From the NCBI RefSeq assembly GCF_009857885.1, contig NZ_WWER01000004.1:343638-407637 (forward strand): DNA of 64,000 nt, read 5' to 3'. Of this stretch, positions 43,231 through 53,067 are shown piece by piece. How positions within the stretch are numbered: position 1 is the first letter of the stretch; each line of letters starts with the position of its first letter. Both the position numbers and the translations under genes were made by a program. The notes below the pieces were generated by a model that saw nothing but the letters and a program-made list of their open reading frames with translations, did no database searches and was not told the DNA's origin. Source of the stretch: Pusillimonas sp. TS35 (lineage in GTDB: Bacteria > Pseudomonadota > Gammaproteobacteria > Burkholderiales > Burkholderiaceae_B).

Positions 43231-44448
43231 ATGAGTGTACTGGGTGCATTGAGCGCAAAAAAAACGGACGATGTCCGGCATGCCACCTTTGTGGCATTTG
43301 CCAGCGATGATGAGAGTGTGCAGGAGCTCACGCGTTTCGCGCAGGACATGGGCATCACGAATGCCCGCATCGCACGAGGCGGCATTGATGCCGCCATTGA
43401 ACACCTGGGCCAGGCGGTCGCGACACCGCAGCGGCTGGTCGTGGATGTATCGGGCGCGGCCATGCCCATGGCCGCATTGGGCCGCCTTGCCGATGCCTGC
43501 GACCCTTCGGTGCAGGTGTATATATTGGGTGACAACAACGACGTGAGCCTGTATCGGGATCTGCTGCAGGCGGGTGTGCAGGACTACCTGGTCAAGCCGC
43601 TGACTGCCGATATGCTGCGCACCTCGCTGGGCGACCGTGATGGGCAGCCGTTGCGCCGCTCCCGCACCGGCAAGGTAATCGCAGTCACTGGCACGCGTGG
43701 CGGCGTGGGGGTCACGTCGGTTGCGGTGGCGCTGGCTGCCCAGCTTACCGAAGGCAAGGGCCGCCGCCGGGTGGCGTACCTGGATCTCGATCTCTATGGG
43801 AGCGCTTGCGCCACCCGGCTTGGTGCCGTGCCCAACCACGGTTTGCAGGAGCTGTTGCAAAACCTGGATCGCATCGACCCGCAGTTTCTGGAGCGCACCC
43901 TGGGCAGTGCGGACGGCAAGCTTTTCGTGCTGGGCGCGGGGTTGGGCCACGGGGATGCAATCGTCTTTAGCAAAGGAGTGATGGCGCGCTTGTTGGACAT
44001 GCTGGTCCAGTATTTTCATTACATTGTGGTGGATCTGCATGAACCGGGTGGCGCCGTGGCGGCCGAAGTACTGGGTGGGGCCGATATGGCCTGCGTGGTC
44101 GCTGACCGCAGCGTGCACTCGGCGCGTGTGATGGCGCGGCTGCTAGCTCACGTGGATGGGCTGCCGCAGCCGCCCGCCCTATATGTAGTACTGAATTCGC
44201 CGCGCCCGCCGGTGCGCGGCAGTGTGGATGCCAAGGCTTTTGCAGGTGCGATCGCACACCCAGTGTCGCTGGATATTCCGCATGATGGAAAGGCGCCGAC
44301 ATTGTCTGAAGACTTGGGCGAACCGTTGCCGGCCAACAGCGAACTGCGCAAAGCATCAAGCCGGCTGGCGAGGCTGCTTACCGGCGAGATTAATCCTGCG
44401 GCACGTGGCGGCTCGCGCATGGCGCGCTGGCTGTGGAGGGCGGCGTGA
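43231..44448 (+). CDS. tadZ: Tad pilus localisation ATPase TadZ/CpaE
   Basis: A 405-residue protein with an atypical receiver-like N-terminal part (VQVYILGDNNDVSLYRDLL) and a MinD/ParA-like ATPase part. The P-loop reads TGTRGGVGVTSVAVAL, lacking the lysine of the usual KGGVGKT, as is known for many TadZ proteins. TadZ places the Tad machine at the pole. An AAGGGAG site precedes the ATG. Its TGA stop overlaps the ATG of tadA. Confidence 0.93.
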   Translation: MSVLGALSAKKTDDVRHATFVAFASDDESVQELTRFAQDMGITNARIARGGIDAAIEHLGQAVATPQRLVVDVSGAAMPMAALGRLADACDPSVQVYILGDNNDVSLYRDLLQAGVQDYLVKPLTADMLRTSLGDRDGQPLRRSRTGKVIAVTGTRGGVGVTSVAVALAAQLTEGKGRRRVAYLDLDLYGSACATRLGAVPNHGLQELLQNLDRIDPQFLERTLGSADGKLFVLGAGLGHGDAIVFSKGVMARLLDMLVQYFHYIVVDLHEPGGAVAAEVLGGADMACVVADRSVHSARVMARLLAHVDGLPQPPALYVVLNSPRPPVRGSVDAKAFAGAIAHPVSLDIPHDGKAPTLSEDLGEPLPANSELRKASSRLARLLTGEINPAARGGSRMARWLWRAA

Positions 44449-45893
44449 TGTTCGGCCGCAAGCCCGAAGCCGGTACCGACAACGGCCAATACAACGACAC
44501 GGGGCACACGCTGGCCCTGCCGCATCCGGCAGATGTGCTTTTGGATGCGCCCGCCGCTACAGCCGCGTCGTCCGCGGTGATCGCGGGCGCTTCAGCCGGT
44601 GATGCCGAGCCTGTGTCCGAGGCTGTGGCCAGCATCATTCGTTCCGAGCACTATGGGGCGGCGCGCCAGTTCGTGTTCACCACCATGAACGTCTCCAGCG
44701 CATTGAGCAAGACGCGCGAACAGGTGCGCCGCGAAGTCGAAAGCCTGATCGCCGAATTCGCCATGCGCGACCGGCTGCCCGTCACGCAGCGTGAGCAGGC
44801 ACAGATGACGGACGAAATCCTGAACGATATGTTCGGTGTCGGCCCGATCGAGCCGTTGCTCCAGGATGATTCCGTCAGCGACATCATGGTCAACGGGCCT
44901 GATCAGGTATTCGTCGAGCGCCGCGGCAAGCTGGAACTGACCGCGCTGAAGTTTCGCGATCATATGCACGTGGCCAACGTGGCACAGCGCATCGCTGCCT
45001 CGGTGGGGCGCCGCGTCGATGAAAGTAGCCCCATGGTGGATGCGCGCCTGGCCGACGGCAGCCGCGTCAACGTCGTGATGCCGCCGCTGGCCATTGATGG
45101 CGTGTCGATCTCAATACGTAAATTCTCGCGACGCAACCTGACCTTGCCAACACTGGCGAGCCAGGGCAGCATGTCGCACGGCATGGCTCAGGTGTTGCAG
45201 ATCGCAGCCGCCTGCCGGCTCAACATTATCGTGTCGGGCGGCACCGGCTCGGGCAAGACAACCATGCTCAATGCATTGTCGCGCTACATCGACGTATCCG
45301 AGCGCATCGTCACCATCGAAGACGCTGCCGAACTACAGCTGCAGCAGCCGCATGTGGTGCGCCTGGAGACGCGCCCGCCCAACATTGAAGGCCTGAATGC
45401 CGTGGTGCAGAGCGACCTGGTGCGCAACGCCCTGCGCATGCGGCCCGACCGCATTATTCTGGGCGAGACGCGCGGCGCCGAAGCCTTCGATGTCCTCCAG
45501 GCCATGAATACCGGGCATGACGGCTCCATGACTACGCTGCACGCCAACACCCCGCGTGATGCCGTGGTGCGTCTGGAGAGTATGGTGATGATGGCCAACG
45601 GCAATTTGCCGCTTTATTCCATACGCCGCCAGATCTCCAGCGCAGTGAACTTGATCGTGCAGGTCGAGCGTATGCGCGATGGCGCGCGGCGTGTGACCAG
45701 CATTGTCGAAATCGTGGGTATGGAAGGCGATGTCATCATCACGCAGGAGCTGTTTCGTTTCGTATTCGATACATCGTCGTATGGCAACGAAGTGCGCGGA
45801 ACGTACGAAAGCAGCGGCATGCGGCCCGCCTTCGCCGAACGCGCTGGCTACTTTGGCCAAGAAGCCAAACTCATGGAGGCGATGCGCTTATGA
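44448..45893 (+). CDS. tadA: Tad pilus assembly ATPase TadA/CpaF
   Basis: A 481-residue secretion ATPase of the VirB11/PulE superfamily. Walker A is [14 protein letters not shown]; the Asp/His boxes include [17 protein letters not shown] and [18 protein letters not shown]. It powers Flp pilus assembly from the cytoplasmic face. I set the start at the ATG overlapping the tadZ stop (TGATG), with GGAGG 8 bases upstream. Confidence 0.95.
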   Translation: MFGRKPEAGTDNGQYNDTGHTLALPHPADVLLDAPAATAASSAVIAGASAGDAEPVSEAVASIIRSEHYGAARQFVFTTMNVSSALSKTREQVRREVESLIAEFAMRDRLPVTQREQAQMTDEILNDMFGVGPIEPLLQDDSVSDIMVNGPDQVFVERRGKLELTALKFRDHMHVANVAQRIAASVGRRVDESSPMVDARLADGSRVNVVMPPLAIDGVSISIRKFSRRNLTLPTLASQGSMSHGMAQVLQIAAACRLNIIVSGGTGSGKTTMLNALSRYIDVSERIVTIEDAAELQLQQPHVVRLETRPPNIEGLNAVVQSDLVRNALRMRPDRIILGETRGAEAFDVLQAMNTGHDGSMTTLHANTPRDAVVRLESMVMMANGNLPLYSIRRQISSAVNLIVQVERMRDGARRVTSIVEIVGMEGDVIITQELFRFVFDTSSYGNEVRGTYESSGMRPAFAERAGYFGQEAKLMEAMRL

Positions 45894-46870
45894 ACACCGC
45901 AAACGTGATCACCATACTGGCCTTTATCGCGGTGCTGCTGTGTGGGGCTCTCGTACTGGGGCTGAGTGCTGCGCTCAAGCACCGTCCCGCAGGCCGCGTG
46001 CGTGACAGGCTCAATAATGTTTCGCGCGCGCTCAACGTCCAAGGACGGGGCGGTGCGGCCGAAGATGTCGCGCGCGCCGAGCGTGATGCGCGGCGCAGGC
46101 AGTTTCGTCACTCCATGGGCCGTATCGGCAGCGCCATTGATCGCATCGAGACGGTGAGCGGGCGGCGCGGGCTGCTGGTATGGTTGCTGGGTATTTTGTT
46201 TCTGGCTGCCGTGTCAGTGCCAATCGCCGTTTGGGTGCTGCCGCTGCCGTGGTGGGGTAAATTGCTGGTGGCTGCAGGTGTGCCGCTAGCCGGCGCGGTG
46301 GCCATCTATCGCAAGTTGAACAATAGGTTCAGCCGCGGTTTTCTGGAACAGATGCCCGAAGTGCTGGACCTCATTATCCGCGCCAGCCAGGCCGGTGTGC
46401 CCGTTCCACAGGCTATTCGCAGCGTGGGCGATGAATTTCCGGCGCCCGTTGGGCCCGAGTTCCGGCGCATCGGCGATAGCCTGTTTCTGGGCAACGATAT
46501 GACAACGGTGCTGGATGAGGCCGAAGCCCGCATTCAGGTGCCGGACTTTTCGTTTCTGTCGGTCTGTCTGCTGCTGCAGCGCGAGACAGGAGGATCGCTG
46601 GCCGAGACCTTGTCCAACTTGTCTACGGTGATCCGCGCCCGGCGTGACCTGCGGCTGAAGACGCGTGCACTGACGGCGGAAGGGCGGTTTGCGGGCGGCA
46701 TGATTTCCGTCATCCCTTTCTTCATTCTTGCGGTGCTATGGATGGTCAGCCCCGACTATATTGCGGTGCTGTTCGACACCGAAACCGGCCACAAGCTGTT
46801 GATGGTGGCGGGCGGTATGTTGCTGGTGGGCATATTGGCTATCCGCAAGATCGCCAATCTGGAGACCTGA
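45890..46870 (+). CDS. tadB: Tad inner-membrane platform protein TadB
   Basis: This 326-residue type II secretion F-like protein has an N-terminal membrane segment, a central pair (GLLVWLLGILFLAAVSVPIA) and a C-terminal pair (GMISVIPFFILAVLWMV, MLLVGILAIRKI). The cytoplasmic T2SSF domain carries EVLDLIIRASQAGVPVPQAI. Its ATG overlaps the tadA stop (ATGA). With TadC it forms the platform on which TadA acts. Confidence 0.94.
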   Translation: MNTANVITILAFIAVLLCGALVLGLSAALKHRPAGRVRDRLNNVSRALNVQGRGGAAEDVARAERDARRRQFRHSMGRIGSAIDRIETVSGRRGLLVWLLGILFLAAVSVPIAVWVLPLPWWGKLLVAAGVPLAGAVAIYRKLNNRFSRGFLEQMPEVLDLIIRASQAGVPVPQAIRSVGDEFPAPVGPEFRRIGDSLFLGNDMTTVLDEAEARIQVPDFSFLSVCLLLQRETGGSLAETLSNLSTVIRARRDLRLKTRALTAEGRFAGGMISVIPFFILAVLWMVSPDYIAVLFDTETGHKLLMVAGGMLLVGILAIRKIANLET

Positions 46871-46871
46871 C

Positions 46872-47828
46872 ATGACATGGTCCATCCTGGATGTGCTGAC
46901 GCTGCTTACCGTATTGCTGACCTTGATCGGCAGCCTGATGTACTTTCATGCGCGTAGCAATGCGCAGGCGCGCATCAGCGCGCGCCTGCGTGCTGAACGC
47001 ACCAGTATTCGCCAGCGTGGCAGCGCGGCTGGCGTGCAGGGTGACGCCACCGCGGGGCTGCTTGGTGTGGCCAGTCGGGTGCTTTCCGCAGTGGGGCGGG
47101 CCATGCCGCTGTTCGATGTGGCGCAGCGTACGGAGATGGCAGCCAAACTTGTGATGGCGGGCTATCGCCAGCCCGGCGCGCTGCCAGTGCTGATCGGTGT
47201 GGCGGTGGGCTGCGGCCTGTTCACTGGCCTGTTGTCAGTATCGGTGGTCTGGCCGCGCCTGCCTGAGGGTGGCGGCATGATGGTGCGCATTGGTGTGCTC
47301 GTGCTCGCAGGCTATATCGGCATGATGCTGCCCCGTATCGTGCTCGACCGCCTGGTGAACCGGCGCCAGAAGGCGATTGAGCGCAGCTTTCCCGATGCGC
47401 TCGACTTGATGGTGGTGTGCACCAATTCAGGGCTGGGGCTCAACGCATGTCTGATGCGTGTGGCGCATGAGCTGGCCTTTCTGGCGCCTGCACTTTCTGA
47501 CGAATTGCGGCTCACCGCAACGGAATTGCAGCTGAGCGGTGACACGGCGGTCGTTCTGCGTCGCCTGGCCGAGCGGATCGGCTTGCCCTCTGTGCGGGGC
47601 CTGGTTTCCACGCTGATCCAGTCGCGCCAATTTGGCACGCCCATTGGCGACGCGCTGCGTGTGCTGTCGCGCAGCGAGCGCACTGCGCGCCTGATGCGCA
47701 CCGAAGAGGCGGCCGCCAAGCTGGCCACCAAGATTACCTTACCGATGATGCTCTTCATTCTGCCCACGGTTCTGATCGTGGCGGGGGCGCCTTCGGTCAT
47801 GCGGTTGATGGAGTTCTTTGCGAAATAG
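46872..47828 (+). CDS. tadC: Tad inner-membrane platform protein TadC
   Basis: A 318-residue T2SSF-domain protein, paralogous to TadB, with membrane segments at the N-terminus, the middle (VLIGVAVGCGLFTGLLSVSV, GVLVLAGYIGMMLP) and the C-terminus (MLFILPTVLIVAGAPSV). The cytoplasmic segment SFPDALDLMVVCTNSGLGLN is typical. It starts 1 bp after the tadB stop with GGAG upstream. Confidence 0.94.
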   Translation: MTWSILDVLTLLTVLLTLIGSLMYFHARSNAQARISARLRAERTSIRQRGSAAGVQGDATAGLLGVASRVLSAVGRAMPLFDVAQRTEMAAKLVMAGYRQPGALPVLIGVAVGCGLFTGLLSVSVVWPRLPEGGGMMVRIGVLVLAGYIGMMLPRIVLDRLVNRRQKAIERSFPDALDLMVVCTNSGLGLNACLMRVAHELAFLAPALSDELRLTATELQLSGDTAVVLRRLAERIGLPSVRGLVSTLIQSRQFGTPIGDALRVLSRSERTARLMRTEEAAAKLATKITLPMMLFILPTVLIVAGAPSVMRLMEFFAK

Positions 47829-47838
47829 CGAGGTCGAG

Positions 47839-48624
47839 ATGAGAGCACTAGTGAGTATTGGCTTCTGTGTGTTCCTGGCGGCGTGCGCGCCGATGCGTCA
47901 GACGGCGGTCGAGCCGCTCAAGACTGCGATGGATGAAGAGGCGATGCAGGCCGGCGAGTTGCGGATTGCTGCCAGCGCGCTGGCCAGCGGCGATCTGGGT
48001 GTGGCAACGCAGTTGTATTCGCGCATTACAGCTACGCGTCCCGAGATCATCGCCGGTTGGCTGGGCCTGGGCGACGCCCTGTATCTTGCTGGTGATTTGG
48101 CGCAGGCGCGTCAAGCCTACGAGGCGGCGTTGCAGCGCGATCCGGCCCAGACACCAGCTTTGCTCGGCATTGCGCGGATGGACGTGCGGCAGCGTCAATT
48201 TCCCCAAGCGATCGAGCGCTACAACGCGGTGCTGGCGCTGCAGCCGGATCACCCCTTGGCACTGGCCGGCCTGGGTGTGGTCTATGACTTGTCGGGAGAT
48301 GCCGCCCGCGCGCAGCAGGTCTATCGGCAGGGCTTGAAAGCCCATCCGCAGGACCCCGCGCTGCGCAGCAATCTGGGCCTGTCGTTGACCTTGAGCGGCA
48401 AGCCGCGCGAGGCGGTGAATGTACTGCTTGATGTGGTGGGTGTGCCGTCCGCCCTGCCGCAAGGCAGGCAAAACCTGGCCATGGCCTACGCCATGATGGG
48501 GCGCGAAGATGCCGCCGAAAGCATACTGATGGCCGATATGCCGCGCATGAATGCGCAGGACAACCTCACGTTCTATCGCGAAGTGCGCCAGCGCATGCCC
48601 GCTGCGGCCAGGGCAGGCAAGTAA
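47839..48624 (+). CDS. tadD: Tad lipoprotein with TPR repeats, TadD
   Basis: A 261-residue lipoprotein with a short signal peptide and lipobox (VFLAAC, Cys15) followed by tetratricopeptide repeats from about residue 45 to 200 (WLGLGDALYLAGDLAQARQA, ALAGLGVVYDLSGDAARAQQ). TadD is needed for Flp pilus biogenesis, probably as an outer-membrane scaffold. The ATG at 47839 has GAGG upstream and starts 10 bp after tadC. Confidence 0.92.
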   Translation: MRALVSIGFCVFLAACAPMRQTAVEPLKTAMDEEAMQAGELRIAASALASGDLGVATQLYSRITATRPEIIAGWLGLGDALYLAGDLAQARQAYEAALQRDPAQTPALLGIARMDVRQRQFPQAIERYNAVLALQPDHPLALAGLGVVYDLSGDAARAQQVYRQGLKAHPQDPALRSNLGLSLTLSGKPREAVNVLLDVVGVPSALPQGRQNLAMAYAMMGREDAAESILMADMPRMNAQDNLTFYREVRQRMPAAARAGK

Positions 48625-48634
48625 GGGGGCCGCC

Positions 48635-49147
48635 ATGGAGCGCCGCATTTCGACAGTGTCGTGCCGCCTGTGGAGCCGGCTGAGGCGCCTGGGGGAGCGG
48701 GGCGCGAGCGCGATGGAGTTCGCCCTGGTTGCGCCGCTGGCGGTACTGATTTTGTTCTTCTCCATCGAAATGGGTGTCGTAATGCTGGCTGACGCCACGC
48801 TTGAGGCGGCTGCCTCACGCGTGTCGCGTATCGGACAGCTCGGCGTACCGGCGGGAAAGACATGCGAGGAGACTGTCAAGGCAACCTTCGAGAATCTGAT
48901 GGGGAATTGGGTGGTGGGCCCCTCGCACTTGTATGTCGATGCGCGGGTCTATCAACCAGGGCAGAACAATGATTTTCCCAGCGTTGATGATCCGGACTAT
49001 GTGCCGACTTGCGATGCCGGGAACAGGGGGGACCTCGTGCTCTACAGGCTTGGTTTCGACAACACTGGTTTCTCGGGCATCATGACCTGGCTGGGCATAC
49101 GGGTCCTCAAGTTTGAACGCCGGATCGTTATCCAGAATGAGCCCTGA
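48635..49147 (+). CDS. tadE: TadE-family pseudopilin
   Basis: A 170-residue protein with a pseudopilin-like motif: basic leader RRLGERGASAMEFALVAPLA with Gly before the cleavage site and Glu at mature position 5, then one hydrophobic helix and a soluble domain with two cysteines. It starts 10 bp after tadD. TadE and TadF are processed by TadV and needed for pilus assembly. Confidence 0.9.
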   Translation: MERRISTVSCRLWSRLRRLGERGASAMEFALVAPLAVLILFFSIEMGVVMLADATLEAAASRVSRIGQLGVPAGKTCEETVKATFENLMGNWVVGPSHLYVDARVYQPGQNNDFPSVDDPDYVPTCDAGNRGDLVLYRLGFDNTGFSGIMTWLGIRVLKFERRIVIQNEP

Positions 49148-49150
49148 ATC

Positions 49151-49945
49151 ATGACAACGACATCACTGAAGCGAATACATGGATCGCACCGACCGCCCCT
49201 ATTGCGACGGTTGTTTGGCCTGCGATGGCACTCTGGATTGCTGCAATTCTGGTCGTTGCAACGATTCCAGAGATTGATGCAACGGCTGGGGTCGCGATTG
49301 TTTCAGTGTTCAGGGCGATCGCTTGCAGGGCAGGGCTGTCGGGTTGGGCAGGCCCGCGCAAGTTTGCATCGCGGCGAACGCGGCACAGCTGCGGTGGAGG
49401 CGGCGATCATCTTTCCGCTTGCGGTGTTCCTGGTGTTTGCCTGCGTGGAGATGTACCAGTATTTCAGGTCTGCGGCGCTGCTCGACCGCGCTGCGTTCAG
49501 CGTGGCTAACGGGGTTGCCTTGCAGCGCGAGCTTTTCAACCAAGGCGCCTGCACGCAGGCCAACGATATCTGCGTATACGGCATAATCGCCAAAGATGTG
49601 TTTCAGCCGCTGGATTTCTCCGACGGTGGGAGCATGATCATCAGCGCGTACGCAGCCACAGAGCCGGATGTCAATGGCGACGTCACATGGAAATCTGCGC
49701 CCGAATGGAGCGCCACGTTTAAGGGTTCGTCGCCATCGGTGACCGCTCCAGTGTCCAAGCTCACCGATACCTCGGCCTTTCCGCAGGTGCGGGTGGGCGA
49801 CACGATCATCGTAGCTGAAACCTTTTATGACTATGAGCCGTTTGCCGTCAGCGGCGCATTCTGGAACGTGCTCGCCGGAACGAAAAGCATGTACTCGCGC
49901 TTTTTCTTCCGCCCGCGCTTCGATGATCTGCGCGTGCTGCATTAA
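49151..49945 (+). CDS. tadF: TadF-like pseudopilin with long N-terminal extension
   Basis: A protein of up to 264 residues. The pseudopilin motif (RGERGTAAVEAAIIFPLAVF) begins near residue 75, after a basic, Leu/Arg-rich stretch with two paired cysteines, much longer than a normal prepilin leader. The true start may lie downstream, but no in-frame start has a better ribosome site that I can defend. The C-terminal domain ends in RFFFRPRFDDLRVLH. It follows tadE by 3 bp. Confidence 0.85.
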   Translation: MTTTSLKRIHGSHRPPLLRRLFGLRWHSGLLQFWSLQRFQRLMQRLGSRLFQCSGRSLAGQGCRVGQARASLHRGERGTAAVEAAIIFPLAVFLVFACVEMYQYFRSAALLDRAAFSVANGVALQRELFNQGACTQANDICVYGIIAKDVFQPLDFSDGGSMIISAYAATEPDVNGDVTWKSAPEWSATFKGSSPSVTAPVSKLTDTSAFPQVRVGDTIIVAETFYDYEPFAVSGAFWNVLAGTKSMYSRFFFRPRFDDLRVLH

Positions 49946-49962
49946 CAATAATGGAGCGAATG

Positions 49963-51762
49963 ATGAGCCTACGCAAGCGATTCTGGTCCGTGCTGTCCGA
50001 CAGTCGCGGTGCTGTCGCGCCGATGTTCCTTGTGTCGGCCACGGCGGTGCTGGGCACCTCATTCGGCGCCATAGACTTGGTGCGCTACAACGTGGTGCAG
50101 GGCAAGGTGCAGTCAGCGCTTGATGGCGCCACGCTGTCCGCAGGCCGCAACCTTGCCAACCTCACACCCACCCCCGGCACGCCGGCCGAGGAACAATGGA
50201 AATCAGACGCGTTCCAGTACTTCCGCGCCAACCTGCCTGATGGCTTCCTGGGCAGCCGAATCGCGCCGGAAGATCTCACCATTACCTATACTGAAGAGAT
50301 GTCGCCGACGGGTAACTTCATTACCGGCCAATACATTGATATGCAGGCCACTGGTGTGCTCCCGCTGATCAGCACCGGCTTTCTCCATGTGGCATCCATG
50401 GACATCAATGCCAGGAATCGGGCATTACGCCGCACGCGCACTGATCTCGAAGTGGTGATGGCGCTCGATAACACCGGCTCGATGAGCAGCGACGGCAAGA
50501 TCGATACGCTCAAATCGGCGTCGCGGGAGCTGGCAAGTATCGTGCTGGGTGCATCGCAAAACAACCCGGGCACGCCCAGCCGCGTTTTTGTGGGCCTTGT
50601 GCCGTTTGCCGATACTGTCAACGTAGGCAACACGGAGGCCACCCGGCAGTGGCTGCGATCAGACTGGGCAGGCCCAGGCCAGCCGCTGAACAGCTTTGTG
50701 AATAACCGCTGGAAGGGGTGCATTGTCGAGCCGTGGCCCGCTGGGGGCGGCAACCTGCCCGCGGCGTCGTTGACACCCACCGCCGGCTTCATGCCACTCA
50801 CCATGGGGGTGATCACGGCGTTGGTGGACAAGAGCAACTCACTTGGCCTGAGCCCGAAGGACAAGGGCACCACCACCTACTACCGCATCATGCCCGATAC
50901 GGCCGACATCATGCAGCCTCGTTCGTTCGCGGCCAAACCTGTCAGCGCCGGCATGCAACTGGGTATCGCTCCGTCGGGCGCCTATTCATTCAGGTTGCAC
51001 ACCCTGGCCAACCCCAGCAACTGCCAGGATTCGCGGCTGACCCGCTTTCTTAGCAACGACTTGACCACGATCAACAGCGCTATAGACGCCATGCAGGCCA
51101 ATGGCAACACGCTGATCCCTACCGGCCTGCTGTGGGCCTGGCGCATGCTTAATCCGGTCTGGCGCGGCACACCCGGCTGGGGCGACCCTGACATGCCGCG
51201 CGATCCTGACCCCGACAGGCTAAGCAAGGTGATCATACTGCTCACGGATGGCCAGAATGCGCCATCCAGCGGCGCGGGCCCCGCATCGGGCGATAACACG
51301 TTTGCATTTTCCATGGGCTTTGACAAAGAACAGTGCACCGACCAGAGCCGGACCACCTGCACGCCGGGAACGCCTTCGCCAACGCCACCCGTCGCGACGG
51401 ATTTCAGTTTTGGCATCAGTAGCGACGCCCAGGCGCCATTGACATCGCTCAAAATGCGGGATCCTTTCAGTACTGGTGCGCTGAAGCAGAACACATCCAT
51501 AGGCTGGGGCAATGACACGTCGATGAGCACGTCGTCTGTCGACGCATACCTGGCCGCCGTATGCCAGCAGGTCAAGAATGACGGCAACGCCATCAAGATC
51601 TACACCGTCACCCTCGGCGTGGTGGGCGGCGCCACCGAAACCTTGATGAACAATTGCTCCAGCGGTGCCGGCTATTTCTACAACGCCACCAACGTCGCCG
51701 ACTTGCCCAACGTCTTCCGGTCCATCGCCGGTGCGCTGACTGAGCTTCGCCTGACCAGGTAG
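49963..51762 (+). CDS. tadG: TadG-like pilus protein with von Willebrand factor A domain
   Basis: A protein of about 599 residues with an N-terminal TadE/G-type anchor (DSRGAVAPMFLVSATAVLG) and a vWA domain whose MIDAS motif is ALDNTGSMSSDGK (near residue 170). The second half of the vWA fold includes VIILLTDGQNAPSS, separated by a long insertion. ATG 49963 has GGAG 6 bases upstream; ATG 49951 and 49960 are alternatives. TadG is needed for Tad function and may be an envelope-anchored adhesin or scaffold. It ends the operon. Confidence 0.9.
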   Translation: MSLRKRFWSVLSDSRGAVAPMFLVSATAVLGTSFGAIDLVRYNVVQGKVQSALDGATLSAGRNLANLTPTPGTPAEEQWKSDAFQYFRANLPDGFLGSRIAPEDLTITYTEEMSPTGNFITGQYIDMQATGVLPLISTGFLHVASMDINARNRALRRTRTDLEVVMALDNTGSMSSDGKIDTLKSASRELASIVLGASQNNPGTPSRVFVGLVPFADTVNVGNTEATRQWLRSDWAGPGQPLNSFVNNRWKGCIVEPWPAGGGNLPAASLTPTAGFMPLTMGVITALVDKSNSLGLSPKDKGTTTYYRIMPDTADIMQPRSFAAKPVSAGMQLGIAPSGAYSFRLHTLANPSNCQDSRLTRFLSNDLTTINSAIDAMQANGNTLIPTGLLWAWRMLNPVWRGTPGWGDPDMPRDPDPDRLSKVIILLTDGQNAPSSGAGPASGDNTFAFSMGFDKEQCTDQSRTTCTPGTPSPTPPVATDFSFGISSDAQAPLTSLKMRDPFSTGALKQNTSIGWGNDTSMSTSSVDAYLAAVCQQVKNDGNAIKIYTVTLGVVGGATETLMNNCSSGAGYFYNATNVADLPNVFRSIAGALTELRLTR

Positions 51763-51910
51763 GCCAGGCGGGCAACGCCGCACCGACACTGCAGGTCTGG
51801 GGGTATTCGACGCTGCACGCCTTGCCTCGGGGTAAACTCTCGTCTTCATCTAATCCTGTTGCCCATGCGCGCACGTTCCAGCGCGCACTTTCTTCTGGAT
51901 CGACGCCGTG

Positions 51911-52798
51911 ATGCCCCTGGCCACCATCACCCCCCGGCAAGCCCTGCTGCTGTCCCTGTTCGCCGCCCTGGCAACGATCGGCATGAAGGCGGCCGCCTGG
52001 TGGATCACGGGTTCGGTCGGCTATTTGTCCGATGCCCTCGAGTCCCTGGTCAACCTGGCCGGCGCGTCCTTCGCTCTGGCAATGCTTACCTACGCACGGC
52101 GCCCGCCTGATCACGACCATCCCTTTGGCCACGGAAAGGCGGAATATTTCTCCGCCGCCTTCGAGGGCGGCATGATTTTCCTGGCCGCACTGGCCATTCT
52201 CGTTACTGCCGGCCAACGTCTGTTCCACCTGCAGCCGGTGGAAGGGCTGGGCATGGGCACGCTATTGTCGGTCGTCGCCAGCGTCGTCAATCTCCTGGCT
52301 GCTCGTATTCTGATGACCGTGGGCCTGCGCCACCGCTCCGTGGCGCTGATCGCCGATGCCCGGCACCTGATGACAGACGTATGGACGACCGCTGGCGTTA
52401 TCGTCGGTGTCGGTTTGGCCGTCGTCACCGGGCTGCAATGGCTGGATCCCGTCGTCGCCATCCTGGTCGCACTTAACATCCTGCGCGAGGGGGGCAGCCT
52501 GCTGCGGCGCTCGGTAAGCGGGATGATGGATCAGGCGCTGGATGACGACATTGTTGCGCGTCTGGAGACGTTGCTCCGGGCCCGCATTGGCGAGGGCTGT
52601 ACGGTAGCAAACTTGCGCACACGTGCGGCCGGCGCCACCCAGTTCGCGCAGGTCGACCTGCGTGTGCCTGGCGACTGGAGTGTGCGCAAGGCTCACGACC
52701 TGGCCGACGCGCTCGAAGACGCCGCTGCCGCGCACGACATCGTCCTCACGACCCACGTAGAACCCAACGACCAACGCGAGCGCGTGACGCGTCCGTAA
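51911..52798 (+). CDS. Cation diffusion facilitator family metal exporter
   Basis: A 295-residue CDF protein with six predicted transmembrane helices and a C-terminal cytoplasmic domain. TM2 reads SVGYLSDALESLVNLAGAS and TM5 carries HLMTD, together giving the Asp/His metal site of the family; HDHPFGHGKAEYFSA follows TM2. It exports Zn, Fe or a similar divalent ion in exchange for protons. The ATG at 51911 is preferred to the overlapping GTG at 51908. It is not obviously linked to its neighbours. Confidence 0.92.
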   Translation: MPLATITPRQALLLSLFAALATIGMKAAAWWITGSVGYLSDALESLVNLAGASFALAMLTYARRPPDHDHPFGHGKAEYFSAAFEGGMIFLAALAILVTAGQRLFHLQPVEGLGMGTLLSVVASVVNLLAARILMTVGLRHRSVALIADARHLMTDVWTTAGVIVGVGLAVVTGLQWLDPVVAILVALNILREGGSLLRRSVSGMMDQALDDDIVARLETLLRARIGEGCTVANLRTRAAGATQFAQVDLRVPGDWSVRKAHDLADALEDAAAAHDIVLTTHVEPNDQRERVTRP

Positions 52799-52895
52799 AG
52801 CGCACCGAGGCGTACTCCGTGCGGCGAAGGCACCGCACACGCGCCCCTGGCACATCCGTTCTGCGCCTGTCGTGCATCCGTCGTGCCCCGCATCC

Positions 52896-52960
52896 GCACC
52901 CGCACCCGCACCCGCACTTGCACTTGCACTTGCACTTGCACTTGCACTTGCACTTGCACC
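52896..52960. repeat. Compound hexanucleotide microsatellite (GCACCC)3(GCACTT)7
   Basis: Three GCACCC units (52896-52913) run straight into seven GCACTT units (52914-52955) and then GCACC. It lies between the CDF gene and the promoter of the IclR gene. Confidence 0.95.
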
Positions 52961-53005
52961 GGGTGCCGTGTGTGGAATACCTCCGCGCTCCAATCCCGCT
53001 TTCTG

Positions 53006-53034
53006 TTGCCGCTTCGAATATTGAGGCGTATACT
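53006..53034 (+). promoter_or_regulatory. Sigma-70 promoter of the IclR gene
   Basis: TTGCCG and TATACT are separated by exactly 17 bp. The predicted start is near 53041, about 27 nt before the ATG. Confidence 0.55.
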
Positions 53035-53041
53035 ATAAATA

Positions 53042-53066
53042 TAGAACGACATTCTAATATTTGGAA
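53042..53066. promoter_or_regulatory. Overlapping palindromes at the IclR transcription start
   Basis: TAGAA-CGACA-TTCTA (53042-53056) is a perfect 5-bp inverted repeat, and TTCTAA-TAT-TTGGAA (53052-53066) is a near-perfect 15-mer. Both sit between the -10 element and the start codon, as for autorepression. Confidence 0.5.
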
Positions 53067-53067
53067 T

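Noticed and set aside
52819..53067. N-terminal extension of the 53068 IclR protein with His-Pro and His-Leu repeats
   Set aside because: The extension is the GCACCC/GCACTT array read in frame. A promoter and operator lie inside it, so translation starts at 53068.
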